Below are positions 24,095-36,313 of a stretch of 64,000 nucleotides of DNA, piece after piece (the stretch's first letter is position 1; each line of letters opens with the position of its first letter). The position numbers and the translations under genes are program-made. The stretch is from Pezicula radicicola. Lineage: Eukaryota > Ascomycota > Leotiomycetes > Helotiales > Dermateaceae. The notes beneath the pieces were generated by a model. It ran no database searches. It was not told where the DNA came from and saw only the letters and a list, made by a program, of their open reading frames with translations. The DNA lies in assembly GCA_003008705.1 (NCBI GenBank), contig PDUO01000076.1, positions 22,576 through 86,575 on the forward strand. Reading direction: 5' to 3'.

Positions 24095-26144
24095 CTAAGC
24101 CCGGGGATAGCCATTCATAGGCTGTCCTGGCCGGTACGAAGGGAGCACATTTGGAGAATTGTAACCGTTGTTTTGCCTCTTGGGTGCTCGTGCAAGCGGC
24201 TCGTCATCTTCATCCCCACTTGAGGTGAGGTCTATAACAGCTGAAATTGACCGCTTTCCGTTGCTTGATCCTTGGGCTACGGGGGCTGATGAAAGTGTCG
24301 ATTGTTCTCGAGATTGTGTAATGATGTTTGGCGTTTTGAAGCTGAGAAGAGTATCCATTCGGGTGGGCTCTCCTGTCTTTGTAATCTCAACTAAGTCATC
24401 ATCATCGTCATCAAAGGAGCTTGTCCTCCTGTTCTGAGACTCAGACTTCGGTTTTTCGTGGGATTTCCATGTACCGTTCGGTTCGATGGTTACCTGATCA
24501 GCTGATCTGGGCGTACCCTTTAGAATATCCTTAACATACCTGCCAGCACTGTGAGCATTTCGATATTATTTGATACACAGGGATACGTACTCATCTACTG
24601 CCAAGCTTTCAAACGGAGCAGAGTTATTGCATATCGGGCAAAGCCAGGTGGGGCCCTGCTCTTGCAATTGCATGTAGGATGTGGCGTCAAAACATTGGTT
24701 GTGTCGACAAGATATTGAACGGCATGGCAAGTCTATTCTCAACGTTGATAAGGGACATTTGAGTGATAGAACCGTTGAAGTTGCCTGTATATCGGTGTCA
24801 CGAGCTTTGTTGACCACTGTGAGTTCAGTTAGCAAGTATTTCTACCATCCTAGAAAATATCTATAAATACTTACTGTCACGAATGACATGGTCCTTTGTT
24901 ATCCTCTTCCCTTCTTCCAGCTTCTTGACCAAGTCGGATACCGGGACTGTTTGCACCACAATCATCGCCATGTAGAAATTCTGCTTCAGAGTCAGTAGGG
25001 GAACATAACTATAGGCAGCTACAGTGGCAATGCCTGCGCTCATATTGAATTTTTGGGGAATAAAGAGAATGGCGAGACTGGAGAAAGACGGTTGAGAAAC
25101 GGCACCTACCTTGGTCGTCAAAGCATATGTCATCTCGACAGTATTCTCATAGTTACCAAGTTTCAGCCGTAGCGCGTGGGTTATATCAACAGGTCTGGTT
25201 GAACCTGGCTTATTCTTGAGCCCCCGCAGGTTGGCTTTGATCTCGCCTGTATTGACTTTAATTTCGGATTGATGGGGGAAAGCAATATCTTGACGACCGT
25301 ATGCATCTCCAGAACAGAAAATCATCACCTTCAGTGACGGGTCATTGGGAACTCGTGACAAGATCGGATGGTTCATAGCCTTGATCTTGATTGCCACTGT
25401 ATGACGATGGTGTGCCATTACTGAATAGCTTGTCAGAACCTCCAGATCCTAAGTAGCTTCAAAATTCCACTCACCCTGACATGTTTTCGCCTCTCCGACC
25501 TGCTCCTTCAACTTATAGAAAGGGCTTGGTTTGAATTCGAAATCTAGTACCCATTAGGATCTAGGATATACCGATGTGAGCAATGTACTCACTCATTCCT
25601 TGGCCTCGGATTGAAACACCAGAGCCTTGCATGTTGTTTACCATGTGAGGTATCTGCGGAGCGAATACTGAGGGAATCGCAGCAGGGCCACGAGGGGCAT
25701 ACGGGTTCATCACAGGCAAGTCAGAGTATGCGAAGTTGGGGTTCTGGGTCTCGATCATGCCCTTGAGGCGCGTAAATTTTAAGGCGTCTTGGTTTCGCGC
25801 GTGAGATTGGATGCCTGTAGGTATGATAGAGGATTAGCCAGAGGTAGAATAGCATCGTATCGTAGGCTCTAGAACTTGGCAGTTCATGGGGGGAAAGGGG
25901 GGTGGGGTGAAAGTGAGCTGCGGCGACAGATGTAGCAACCATGGCAAGGAGATTGGTAGGAAGTGCAAGGACACTTACGTTCGATCAATCGTTGTTGCAG
26001 TTCTGTTTTGACACCACTTTTGCTGAGGCCTTCTGCTATACAAATATCTTGTAGTTTCTTGTTGACCATACCACCAGGCGCCTTGAGGAGCCGAACGATG
26101 GGTTCAGGATTCAGATCGAGGTGGGCACCCCCCATCGAGGCCAT
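24095..26144 (-). CDS. E3 SUMO-protein ligase, Siz/PIAS family
   Basis: Seven exons: 26144-25979, 25814-25593, 25543-25475, 25420-25110, 24980-24875, 24816-24591, 24539-24095, giving 514 residues. Order of parts: an N-terminal SAP DNA-binding motif (LQDICIAEGLSKSGVKTELQQRL, residues ~30-55); a PINIT domain (FKPSPFYKLKEQVGEAKTC to the KFY-type NFYMAMIVVQTVPV strand); an SP-RING with CPLSTLRIDLPCRSISCRHN and LCPICN; an Asp-rich stretch (SSFDDDDDDLVEI); and a SUMO-interacting motif AVIDLTSSGDEDDE near the C terminus. It transfers SUMO from Ubc9 to nuclear targets such as septins, PCNA and chromatin factors in yeast. Shorter than yeast Siz1. It diverges from the DUF2423 gene across ~660 bp. Confidence 0.94.
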
Positions 26145-26802
26145 GCTTCGTGCTCTATGAGCAGGACCAGTTCTGATATTGGCGCAAATACATATAGAGG
26201 GAGAACGGAGACTTTAGAGCGTGGGGCTAAAGAAGATGGACGATGTTGCGAGGTGGTTTCGTTTTCAACTTCGCTTTCTGGTACCTTTACAAAGGTTGTA
26301 GGTTGTAGGCTGTGATTTTCTGCAGTGGAAGCGTGAATGTTGGTACAGTCCTACTTCGGTCGTCGGAGGGTGGTGATGCTGAAAGAGGAAGGCGGTAAGG
26401 GAGCGAAAACTCTCCAGAGCTCTCCCAAAAGCAGCACAGGACAGGATAAGACCAAGGAAAAGAGTGCTTAAGAACTGTTAGTGATGTGGACCTAATTGAT
26501 GGAAAGATACCAGTCTCGCTAGTCTGTGTTTTTCATGACCCACAATTAGCATCAAATCTACTTAACAAGGAGCAGCAGGTAGGAATGCTTCAGTATTCAA
26601 ATAGCACGTGACATATATAAATTACTTTCCAGGTTCCATTTGATTTTTGTGCTGGTGTGCCGCTTTTATCTACGTACATTTTCACCGTGCCGAAAAGTTT
26701 ACAAGTATTGAGCTTTGCGGTCCATCCTCGATTTTAATAATTCTAGTCCACACTTTTGCCTCCTTCCACCGATAAACGACAACAATTACGCATTTTAATA
26801 AG
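26145..26802. promoter_or_regulatory. bidirectional promoter region, SUMO ligase / DUF2423 gene
   Basis: 658 bp between two divergent start codons. It must hold both 5' leaders. No particular binding site was identified. Confidence 0.5.
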
Positions 26803-27316
26803 ATGGCAAAAGGCGCGCGAGCAAGCACGACAAAGGAGAACAACTCGAAGTTGAAAAGCCGAGTTTTTGGACCTGTCGAAACCGCGCGTACCGAACGACT
26901 CTCTGCGAAACTATTAGAACTTGCTTCCCAGCCAAAGCCCAAGAGAACTGAAGATGCGGTTATGGATATCCAGGAAGGTATGCATATGGAAAAGGATCTT
27001 TGAAGCAGATCATCCTTTCTAACAGACCTTCTAGGTGCCTCAGAGGAGAACAATGTAGTGCCTGCTGCTGCCAAGAGCAAAGAGGCAGAAGGTATGGCAC
27101 ATCTGGCTCGAAGCCGTTACCTTCGGGTTTGAATACCAAGCTGACATCGTGATTCAAGCTATGGAAGTAGACACAGAGACCAAGAGCAGCAAATCGATGA
27201 GCAAAGGTCGCATTGAGAAGAAGCGAGCCAGCAGTCGCAAAGCTTCGATAGTATTTCCCAAATATAAAGCTGGAAAGAGGGTTGGAGGAAAATCGAAGAA
27301 ACAGAAGATATACTGA
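26803..27316 (+). CDS. DUF2423 protein (YBL028C/LLPH-like pre-60S factor)
   Basis: Three exons: 26803-26977, 27035-27091, 27159-27316, giving 129 residues. The N terminus MAKGARASTTKENNSKLKSR plus FGPVETARTERLSAKLLELA matches the DUF2423 family, which includes yeast YBL028C and human LLPH (small basic nucleolar proteins linked to large-subunit ribosome assembly). The C terminus is highly basic (RIEKKRASSRKASIVFPKYK, then GGKSKKQKIY), as in the family. A nucleolar role is inferred from homologues. The gene is too interrupted for a long single frame, but all splices are consensus and in phase. Confidence 0.9.
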
Positions 27317-27825
27317 AAGGTCAATTCTCACAACATGGCATGGCAAAAGGAGTTTCTTTGGGTATCTGGTTTGGAGTTGGGGAGTTCACTTGATGCCATC
27401 AACGAGGGTCTACGCGGTTGGCTGCATGTTCCAGCACACATGAAATTCCTACAGAGATAGGATAGTTATATTTGTAGAGTATATCATAGCACAAGAAGCA
27501 TCCAAAGAGCCATACATGCCTTCATTAGTACAAGCTGAGGAACTCTTCTACCACTTTTACCTCTTGTCGCTATAAAATTTTGGTGGATCCTTATCTAGGT
27601 ACCGATAAGAGTAGGCAGGGAAGCTGAGGGAGCATGGGGCATTGACGGCCTCGCGTTGGACACATTTCTCAATGCCAATATTACTACAGTACCTCCTACC
27701 TAGTACCTTCCTAGTATTCAGCATCAACGTCAACATGAACACGCACAACCTAAGCTCGTGAAGCAATGGCCACGATCTCACACATCCGTCACAGAATTCG
27801 AATTTAAACGTTGCAGAAGCTCAAC
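27317..27825. other. intergenic, LAS21 upstream region
   Basis: About 510 bp. It contains a CCTACCTAGTACCTTCCTAG stretch of the kind common in promoters of this window. No gene seen. Confidence 0.4.
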
Positions 27826-30810
27826 ATGTCCCGGCTTTCCCTCCTTTGTCTCATTGCCGCAAATGCCCTCATTCCCATTGCAATATTGATATTCGCTGCC
27901 GGCTTCTTCCCATACAAGCCTTTTCTTTCCGGCTTAGCACAATATGAAGTTCTTGACTATGGCCCTCCTCCGGCGGCGCCCTTCGACAAGGTTGTCTTCA
28001 TGGTTGTAGATGCCTTGAGGAGGTAGGCACCCCACAATCATACAAGTTGTTATTCATGAGACTATACTGACAGTAACAGCGATTTTGTCTATTCTGCCAA
28101 CTCCGGCTTTGAATTTACCCAAAGGTACGAGGCCCATTCCCCTAAGCTGTCATAATTGCTAATCTTTCTCAACTAGCCTCATTTCATATGGAGCTGCCAT
28201 TCCCTTTACTGCGCATGCTACGTCCCCAACGATTACAATGCCTAGGATCAAAGCAATCACTACTGGCTCGATACCGTCCTTCCTAGATGTGATTTTGAAC
28301 TTTGCCGAATCAGATACGTCTTCCTCACTTGCTACACAGGATACTTGGCTAGCTCAGATAAAAGCGAAAGGGACGGGGAAGATGGTCATGTACGGTGATG
28401 ATACTTGGCTTAAGCTTTTCCCGAGCACCTTTGATCGGGCAGATGGCACTTCAAGCTTCTTCGTTTCGGTCAGTCAAGCTGAGGGGGTCGTAATTAGCAA
28501 GATAGCTGAATATCAGATTGTTAGGACTTTACTGAGGTAGACAACAACGTGACCAGGCATGTCCCAGATGAGCTCAAGAACGATGATTGGAACACTATGG
28601 TACTGCACTACCTCGGACTTGATCATATTGGCCACAAGACCGGCCCACGAGGGTATGGAATATGACATACCTCCTTCATCGAACGAATACTAATATGACA
28701 AATAGCCCCAACATGATTCCTAAACAGCATGAAATGGATGGAATTGTCCGGCAAGTATATGAAGCTATAGAAAGAGAGGACAGTTTTAATTCAACTCTTC
28801 TCGTTCTTTGTGGAGACCATGGCATGAACGATGCTGGCAACCATGGAGGGTCTGCACCCGGGGAGACCTCTCCTGCTTTGGTCTTCATATCACCAAGACT
28901 CAAGGCCATAGCCTCCGCGGTCGAAGTTCCGGCGCCATTCCAGGAAAATTTTCAGTACTATAAAACTGTAGAACAGTCCGATATAGCTCCAACCTTGGGA
29001 GCTCTACTCGGGTTTCCAGTACCGAAAAACAATCTGGGGGCTTTCCTCATCGACTTCTTACCTTTCTGGCAGAACAGTTTGTAACAAATCAACCATTATT
29101 CAAGGATACCAGTGCTGATAGGAACAGGAGACGACAAAATCCAGATCCTGCTTCGTAACGCAAGGCAAATCTTAAATGTTGTTACGGCGACTTTCCCATC
29201 TTTTCAAAAAGAAGGGCCATCGCAAGAATGTGACACGCTCTTGACTAATATTGACGAGTTGGCATGCGGATGGAGGAACATCACCCATGGTCTGGTTGAG
29301 GTAGAGAAAGATCAGAAAGAAAGTGAAGAATGGCTTTTACAAGTAACCGAGGTAAGACTCTATTTTTGCATTAAGTGTAATGACTAAGGAGTGATGTATA
29401 GTGGTTGAAAATGGCGCAGGAGTTGATGAGTGGCACTGCGAGCAATTATGATGTCCCCAAGCTTGTACTAGGTCAAGTTGTCTCTGCCCTCGCACTCTCC
29501 CTAGCCATTACCGCAGCATGGCCGACTCTCGCACGTTCGACGAAAACAGCTGCACCTTTCATTTCCATATCACTTTTATATGGAATGATGATGTTTGCAA
29601 GTAGTTATGTCGAGGAAGAGCAAAACTTCTGGTATTGGGAAACAACCGCTTGGTTACTGATGCTCTGGCTCAAATGGTATGTGCCCCGGTCGTGCCAATA
29701 TTCTGTGCTCACAGAATCTTAGCAATCGCAGACAAACGTATAATGCGAGCCTTCTTACTTTCGCTATCGCGATTATACTTATCGCAGCAAGGGCTACGAG
29801 ACGCTGGAATCAGACAGGCCAGAAGTTTGCTGGTGAGCCGGATATAGCTCGAACATTTCTCTCGGAACACAGACAATTCCTATGGATCTTGGTAGCATCC
29901 ACATATTTATGGAATCTACAGTCACTCGCAAACCGAGGCTTCCCGCGATTCTCAAAGATCATTGCAGCGCTGCTCGCAACAGCGTTGACGAGTGCTGCAA
30001 TCACATTCAAGTTGGCATTCGCTCACCAGGATTCACCCGAGCTCCTCGTAGGCATGGCTAAGTCAATGGCCGACAACGAAAGTGGCGTATCTCTTGTTAT
30101 GAGGGCAAGAACAGTCTTTCTTGGCATTGCCGTTACTGCAGTATATATCACAGTGACTGGACTTAGTCACCGGGGCCCTTTAAGTGGTATGTTTTCTTGA
30201 ATAGTTAAGGAAAGTTTTTTATTAACAACATGCAGCCACCATGCGGACAATCCACGATCTCATCACACTACTTCTCATCACACAATCTCGGGTCGTGAAC
30301 ATTCCATTGCTGTTGATTTTTGAGGTCCAATTCTACCTTCTAAACTCCTTAGATCTCTCCCTTACCGAAATAACGACCACCTCCCTTCTTCTGCAGCACG
30401 CATCATTCTTCGCCTTTGGTAACTCCAACGCCATCTCCTCTGTAGATCTCTCAAGCGCCTACAATGGTGTTAGTGGCTATAACGTTGTTGCCGTTGGAGT
30501 GCTTACTTTCGTTAGTAATTGGAGCGGTCCTATCTTCTGGACATCAGCAACCACCCTCATGCTGCTTAAGTTAAGTAGAAGGGGAGAGAGGGAAATAATG
30601 TATAGGCATCTGGCACTATTGACGGTATTTGTAACGTGTAGTTTACTATTTGTCATGGCGGCGTGTACGATATTGAGAACACATCTATTTATTTGGACGG
30701 TTTTCAGTCCGAAGTATTTATATAGCATGGCTTGGAGTCTTGGCCAGCATTTATGTATCAATGTAGGGCTTGGGAGTCTGCTTTACTGGGCGGGGGGGAA
30801 ATACATGTGA
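27826..30810 (+). CDS. LAS21: GPI ethanolamine phosphate transferase 2 (LAS21/GPI7)
   Basis: Nine exons: 27826-28022, 28080-28124, 28177-28468, 28525-28652, 28706-29076, 29122-29351, 29402-29676, 29723-30186, 30236-30810, giving 858 residues. An ER-membrane enzyme that adds phosphoethanolamine to the second mannose of the GPI anchor precursor. Seen: an N-terminal signal-anchor (LCLIAANALIPIAILIFAAGF); the alkaline-phosphatase-like catalytic domain with FMVVDALRSDF, TMPRIKAITTGSIPSFLD, HYLGLDHIGHKTGPRG and LCGDHGMNDAGNHGG (metal-binding Asp and His residues); and a C-terminal half of multiple membrane segments. An in-frame ATG 15 nt upstream (27811) would add MQKLN; 27826 was chosen because MSRLSLL starts the family's signal-anchor. 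The exon 5/6 junction is the least certain. Confidence 0.94.
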
Positions 30811-30895
30811 GAAGTTTGGAATGGGCATAGGAAAAGTTAGACGCAAAGCATAGTCTTGTACATAATCGTGTTCCATTAAGCACGTCTTGATTGTT

Positions 30896-31717
30896 TTACA
30901 TAAGACTGTCAAATAAATCGTCAAAAGCATCACCACCCTTCTTCCGCTTCTTCTTTGGAGGCTTAGACGGTATTGACCCAACCGATGCAGTTTGACTAGA
31001 CACTTTGCGCTTCTTTTCCTTTCCCACTTTTAGATCTCTTCTTGAAATTTTACTCTCATTCTCGTCTTGATCTCGCTCTCCATCCTCATCCTCGTTCTCA
31101 CCCTCTCGCACCTCATCCCGTGAAACTGACTTCCCAAGGTCCTCCTCTATTTCCTTAGCCATCATCACCACCTCCTCATCTTCCCCTTGAACCATAAAAT
31201 TGACCCTTCTCAAAGGTGTGATCAATTTATAGATCCTCGCTAGATTAGCCATGAGAAACAATCCAAGCGCCGCCCATTGATTATCAGCCACAACGCCAGA
31301 AAATTTCCTAAAAAAACACGCAAGAATCTCTATCAGCAACCCACTTCCAAAACCCCTTCCCAAAATCAAAAAATCAAAAAAAAAATCAAAATTCTATACT
31401 TACAAATAACATCTCGGTATTAAATTCTCCGTCATAAATTCCACTTTCTGCTCTACTTCTGACACTTCCTTCTCTTTCTCTTTAAGCTCCTCTCCATTTT
31501 TCCTTTTCTTCTTCTTCTTTTTTGAGGAAGCTGAAGAGGTTAGGATCTCAGCTTCAACTGCTGCTATTAGTTTGTTGAGGGAGCGTCGGAGTTGGTTAAA
31601 TGATGCCCACCATTTTGCGACACGGTGTTGGTTTTTGTTGCGGTGGTAACATAGGTGGATTAGTTGAGAGACGTTTTGTAGTTCTGTGAGGGTGTTGGTG
31701 TTGGGGGTGGTTGACAT
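30896..31717 (-). CDS. RMP1: RNase MRP protein subunit Rmp1
   Basis: Two exons: 31717-31404 and 31307-30896, 241 residues. The N-terminal Rmp1 RNA-binding domain is clear: LIHLCYHRNKNQHRVAKWW near residues 20-38, then after the splice LIPRCYLKFSGVVADNQWAA and LGLFLMANLARI. The C-terminal third is low-complexity acidic/basic (ENEDEDGERDQDENES, KPPKKKRKKGG) and holds probable nuclear localisation signals. Rmp1 is the subunit that distinguishes RNase MRP, which processes pre-rRNA at site A3, from RNase P. Its stop is only 85 bp from the LAS21 stop, so the two convergent transcripts probably overlap. Confidence 0.93.
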
Positions 31718-32218
31718 TTTGTTCTTTGCTTTTTATTGGGATGGAATAGGGTTGTTTGGTGGTGTCTATGTGAGATTAGATATATGGTTGTAGTCTTAAT
31801 AGAGAGGCGGGATGCCGCTCAGATTTTATCGCTCGATTGGGTAAAGGACTAAGGCAGCAAGCAAGTTTAACACACTCCATCACGTGATATCTGATGGTAA
31901 ACCCAGAGCAAAAGACTGGGGGGAAAGGATAGAAGTCCAAGTCTTGTTCAATGGAATATTTTACCATTAATATACTTCTTTTGCTGGGTGTGTGTGAGTT
32001 TCGAGTCTTTAAATTTAAGTTAACTCGTGAGTCCAGGGGAGCGAGACCTCGCTTAGTTGATATTGAGTGCTCCAAGGAGATAGGGGAAGCAAAGAGAACA
32101 GCGTATACGGCAAGATAGTAAGTAGCATTGCTATCTAAAAGATTTCTAAACTAAACTCGTGCTCAAGACACTCCACATATATATTCCAGTTATTCTTAGT
32201 CTACCGCATCACCCTACC
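31718..32218. other. intergenic between RMP1 promoter and OPT 3' end
   Basis: 500 bp including a CACGTG-like core (ATCACGTGAT) near 31880. No gene seen. Confidence 0.4.
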
Positions 32219-35121
32219 CTATCCATTCCTCGGATCCACCATACAATAATCAATATTCCCATCCGCATTATTCCCCCAATAGCTGGGAAACGGTACACTC
32301 TTCCCACTAGCACCAAAGAGGGCAAAAGTCATAATAAAAACAATAACCTGTGTCCCCCCATCTAAACCAGCGCAAAGTACATAATTGAACTTTAGAAACC
32401 ATTCAGGCTTATAGCGACGTAGGTAAAATTGGGACCAGAATGCGACAAGGAAGTAAGTGAAAATTGCAGAATTTATTCCGGTGACAAGCCAGCCTATGTG
32501 CCAGCTTATTATTGAGATGTTGATGTAGTCGAGGTGGAGATGTGGGAATATGCGATGGAGGATGTAGATTGGGATTGGGGCTATGAAACCGAGGATGAGA
32601 CCGAGTGGTACCCATTGGTATGTCGACCCCCAGGAATACATGTGCGACGCAAGTGCCCCCCAGGATATAGCTTGAGTATTGAAGGATTGGAGACCCTAAG
32701 AAAATATGAGGTTAGATATAGCCCCGACTGGTGACAGGGAAGCAATGGGACTTACGGCTCCTGACCAAATGTGCGTTCCTTCGATAGAGAGCAGAATTTC
32801 ACGTTGGTTGGTCGTGATGCTGAGTGTGATAACGTAGTTGAGGATTGCTCCAACTAAAGTGCCGATCATCTGCATCGTGAAGGTACATCTTGGGCTCAAC
32901 TTGGCATATTGTCCCAACTTCAGATCTTGAAGTAGAAGAAGGCCTTGGCCCACAGACTAAGAGAATAACGATGTCAGCAATAATATCTTGGTTCAACCAC
33001 GCTCATATAAGGAAATGCATACGTTATATCCGTACAGAGTGAAGTACATATTAGTCAAGGGATTCCCGGGTTCAAGATAAGCCCCAATCATCTGGATAAT
33101 CGGCTGTACAGGAATATAGAAACCTGTCAACCCGAACTGCGCACCAGTGAACAGAATGAGTAAGGCAGCAAGAAGGGTAGCGATGATAAAAGCCCACCAC
33201 GCCATGCCTGAGTGTGCCTCATAAATACAAATAAGACCAACGACTCCAGAAGATAGAAATACCAAGCCGTACCACCAATCCGGACAATCTTTATACGCTT
33301 GCATGGCTTTATAGTGTAGATCCATTTCGTCGTCTACCGAGGGTGCTTCGTGTTTCCAAAATGTCCAGGTTGACAGCTTGGTCAAGGCCTTTAGATTATT
33401 CAGTGACACAAAAGACCATGCTTCCTTGAGGTCATCCCAGTTGTAGAGCAGTAAGTGGGTGATTGTCGCTGTGATAGCGAGGTTTTGAGTGAGGACATAC
33501 GAAGCGAATGTTGCGGCCATGTATGGCACCCCTTCGATTTCCAACTTTGCTGGGTCTAGACGACCTTTCGAATCAAGGATAGCTGTTTGATTGAAAGTGA
33601 CGTATGATGTCGCATTGGAAACAGGAGAAAACAGCAGTTGTGACAGGAAAGGGAAATCTCTCGCTCGCCAAATATTACCGTAGAAAACACCTAAGAAAAC
33701 GACTATGCAGAGAAGGTAGCCGATGAAAATGTTGCCAATAGTCTAGAGGGTCTTAGTGTTGCAATTTCCGCAGCCAAGAAACAAAACATCGAAGACTTAC
33801 TTTTAGTGGCAGGTACAGAGCATTGCTACCAATATACTGGAAGTCGAAGCACAAAGAGAGTACTCCAAGTCCTTCGTTCCCATTTGCACCTCCGAATATA
33901 TTGGTGAATGGCACTTAAAATTTTGTTGTCAACACAAGTCTATACAAAAGTATTTTTAACCGGACAACTTACTGCTGTTTCTCTTGGCTAAACAGAACAC
34001 GCTGACTCCAGTGAGGATGGGCATCATATACTCTGGGATCACTTCCCAGATGAAAATGAGACCAAAGGCCCAGTAGAACACCTTCAGTCTAGCTGAGTTG
34101 CCTTCTTTCTGGCGGTGTAGTGTTTCTAACAGGGACATAATGGGTAGGTTTGCGGGATAGAAGAACTAGTAGTCAGATTGGTTAGTCTTTTTTTTATTTT
34201 AATATCGGTTGAGGCTAGAAGCAGCCAAAGTACCTTCGTTGGATAGACTAAGATCTTCCTGAAAAGCCCAGCAATTCCATAACCCAAGATCTGAGATGAG
34301 AATATCAAGAATATGCACACAGCTGCATTAGGAATAGCAGTATACCACAGTCTCTGTACCGCAATGACTTCAGCAGCCATAGCTGATCTTGCTGCCGTCG
34401 AAGACATAATCAGAATAGCAGCGTGTTCTTTGTGATTGACTACTCAAAAACCCAGAGTTAGTATCCTCGTTCTAAAAATCTCGGAAGTAACGTAATCAGA
34501 ATTCAGGAGCAGTGGGTAATCGACTCCAAGCGGGTAATTCTGCCCCTAGAAATTGAGTACCTACAACCATGCGGATTCAACCATCGACCAATAAAGCCAG
34601 CTTTGGGTAGAAACTCAAGAACCAAAGCAAGGACATAACTAATAACGCACAAAAAGGTCGCCGAAAGAACAATTCCTTGGGGTTTGAACTGGTAGATAGT
34701 AGCAAGAACAGCCGAAAACGAAGAGAGTCCAATACCTAAATTTCTAGTAAGCAACTAACTTTCTTAAAACTAAAATATATAATAACGTACCAAGAAACCA
34801 GGTTCTAAATGTCCATGGATTGAGACTCGGATCATCATCAGTATGCAATGCATAAATAGCAATCTCTTCCATATTATCAACCTTATCAGCGGCAGTCTTC
34901 TCGTGTTTTCCATCCTCAAATGCCTCATCGTTCAGTGCTGAAACATTGTGAATCTCATCGCCTATTTCTCCCTTGGAAGTATAAGAGTCATGCTTCTCGG
35001 GCACAACGTGAACACCCAGCTTCTCCAGCGCTTCTATTCCAGTTGACTGGCAGGTGTTGAAAGCTGGAGTAACATCTGTACCAAGCTGGTCAGGGACCGC
35101 TCCTGGAATGCGAGAAGTCAT
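32219..35121 (-). CDS. oligopeptide transporter, OPT family
   Basis: A multi-exon (about eight to ten) minus-strand gene starting at ATG 35121 (MTSRIPGAVPDQLG) and ending at 32219. After an ~90-residue hydrophilic N terminus comes the family hallmark DDDPSLNPWTFRTWFLG. Then follow many membrane segments: ATIYQFKPQGIVLSATFLCV, FNHKEHAAI-type NHKEHAAILIMSSTAA, the conserved YPANLP motif, FIWEVIPEYMMP, and a last exon with WLVTGINSAIFTYFLVAFWS and PEWFLKFNYVLCAGLDGGTQ. OPT proteins are plasma-membrane proton symporters for tetra- to pentapeptides, glutathione or related ligands; the substrate here is unknown. No stop breaks the readable exons. Exact exon borders in 33.5-34.7 kb were not all resolved. 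Confidence 0.9.
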
Positions 35122-36313
35122 TGCAGCTCAGGTCTGGCACCTCTTTAAGCAGTAGATCTCGAGATTTTGTTACGGCCTGTCCTGCTATCAAATGCAAGCC
35201 TTGAGCATATGAGCTACCAGCAAAAGTGAGACTGAGGAATTTCAAGAAGATACAGAAGTAGGTAGCAAGCTGTATTCAAAAACATGTACTAACCTCCACT
35301 ATAGAACTGACGATGTCTTCTGGCACTCTTGACTCATGGCTTACTTCTACGAGTTGAGCAACCGAGAGAAATCTGACAGTATATACCTACGCTCAGGCTC
35401 ACACTTTAAGCGAGGGTTAATAAGCATCTCGCATTGCATACAAAGTGTTTGCCCAGCCTCACGCTAATAACAAAACGCATGCATGTCTCTTGATATCCTT
35501 TGCTATTTCTGTTGTTACCAGATATTTTTGGAGAGAGCCAAGCAAACTAAAGCGTAAAATAGCCGACCGACGAATCACCTTCCTAGTCGTAAAGGTTTAA
35601 TTACCCCATCTTTGAAGCCGTTGCAGATATCCGGTGAACAATTATTCCTCACCTATTATTATATGGAAAACAAGATTTGTACCGTTGCAGCAGGGTAATA
35701 CAAGCTTAATGGAGAGCCGAAAGGTTAAGGCAAAGGAAAAGCAGAAGATAAGTTTGCCATCTTGGACATTTTTTTTTGGCTGTAGTTGGTTGGATACTGT
35801 GTACGAACTTTGAGTGTTCAAGATTGCTCGACTAATCTCTGCTCTCCTGGATGAGAGTACTTTGAACAGCTGCGACATATGCCCGTCGTATACCTATAGC
35901 AGAGCCTCTGGGTACTCGAGTCAATACGGTGACCTGCCTGTGTATTCCAACATATGGACTGGAGCTAAAGTTAATGAAGCTGTGGGCGGCATCTCGCAAT
36001 GGTCACGATAGCCCTCGTTCCTCCCTCGCTTGTAAGATGGTCGATACTAACGTGTGACTTCAATTGTTTAACTGGGATACAGACCAAGCAGACCATACTT
36101 AGTTCAAGGTGCGATTCAGAAGCTCAGTGTGCTAAATACACACAATATATCAGAGTGTGATAATAGTGGTATCAACATCACCTGCGAAGTATTTTCCGCC
36201 ATGCCATTGCTTCCCATGTATATTTTCTACCATTGTACTCTCAACCAACCATGGCGTGAGCAATGCAACCGTCTAGCCCGACAAGTACCAAGTAATCCCA
36301 TCCAAATTGGCTC
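35122..36313. other. OPT upstream region and PFK2 downstream region
   Basis: 1.2 kb without a recognisable gene; only short frames. A poly-T run lies near 35770. Probably the OPT promoter on the left and the 3' UTR of the next gene on the right. Confidence 0.45.
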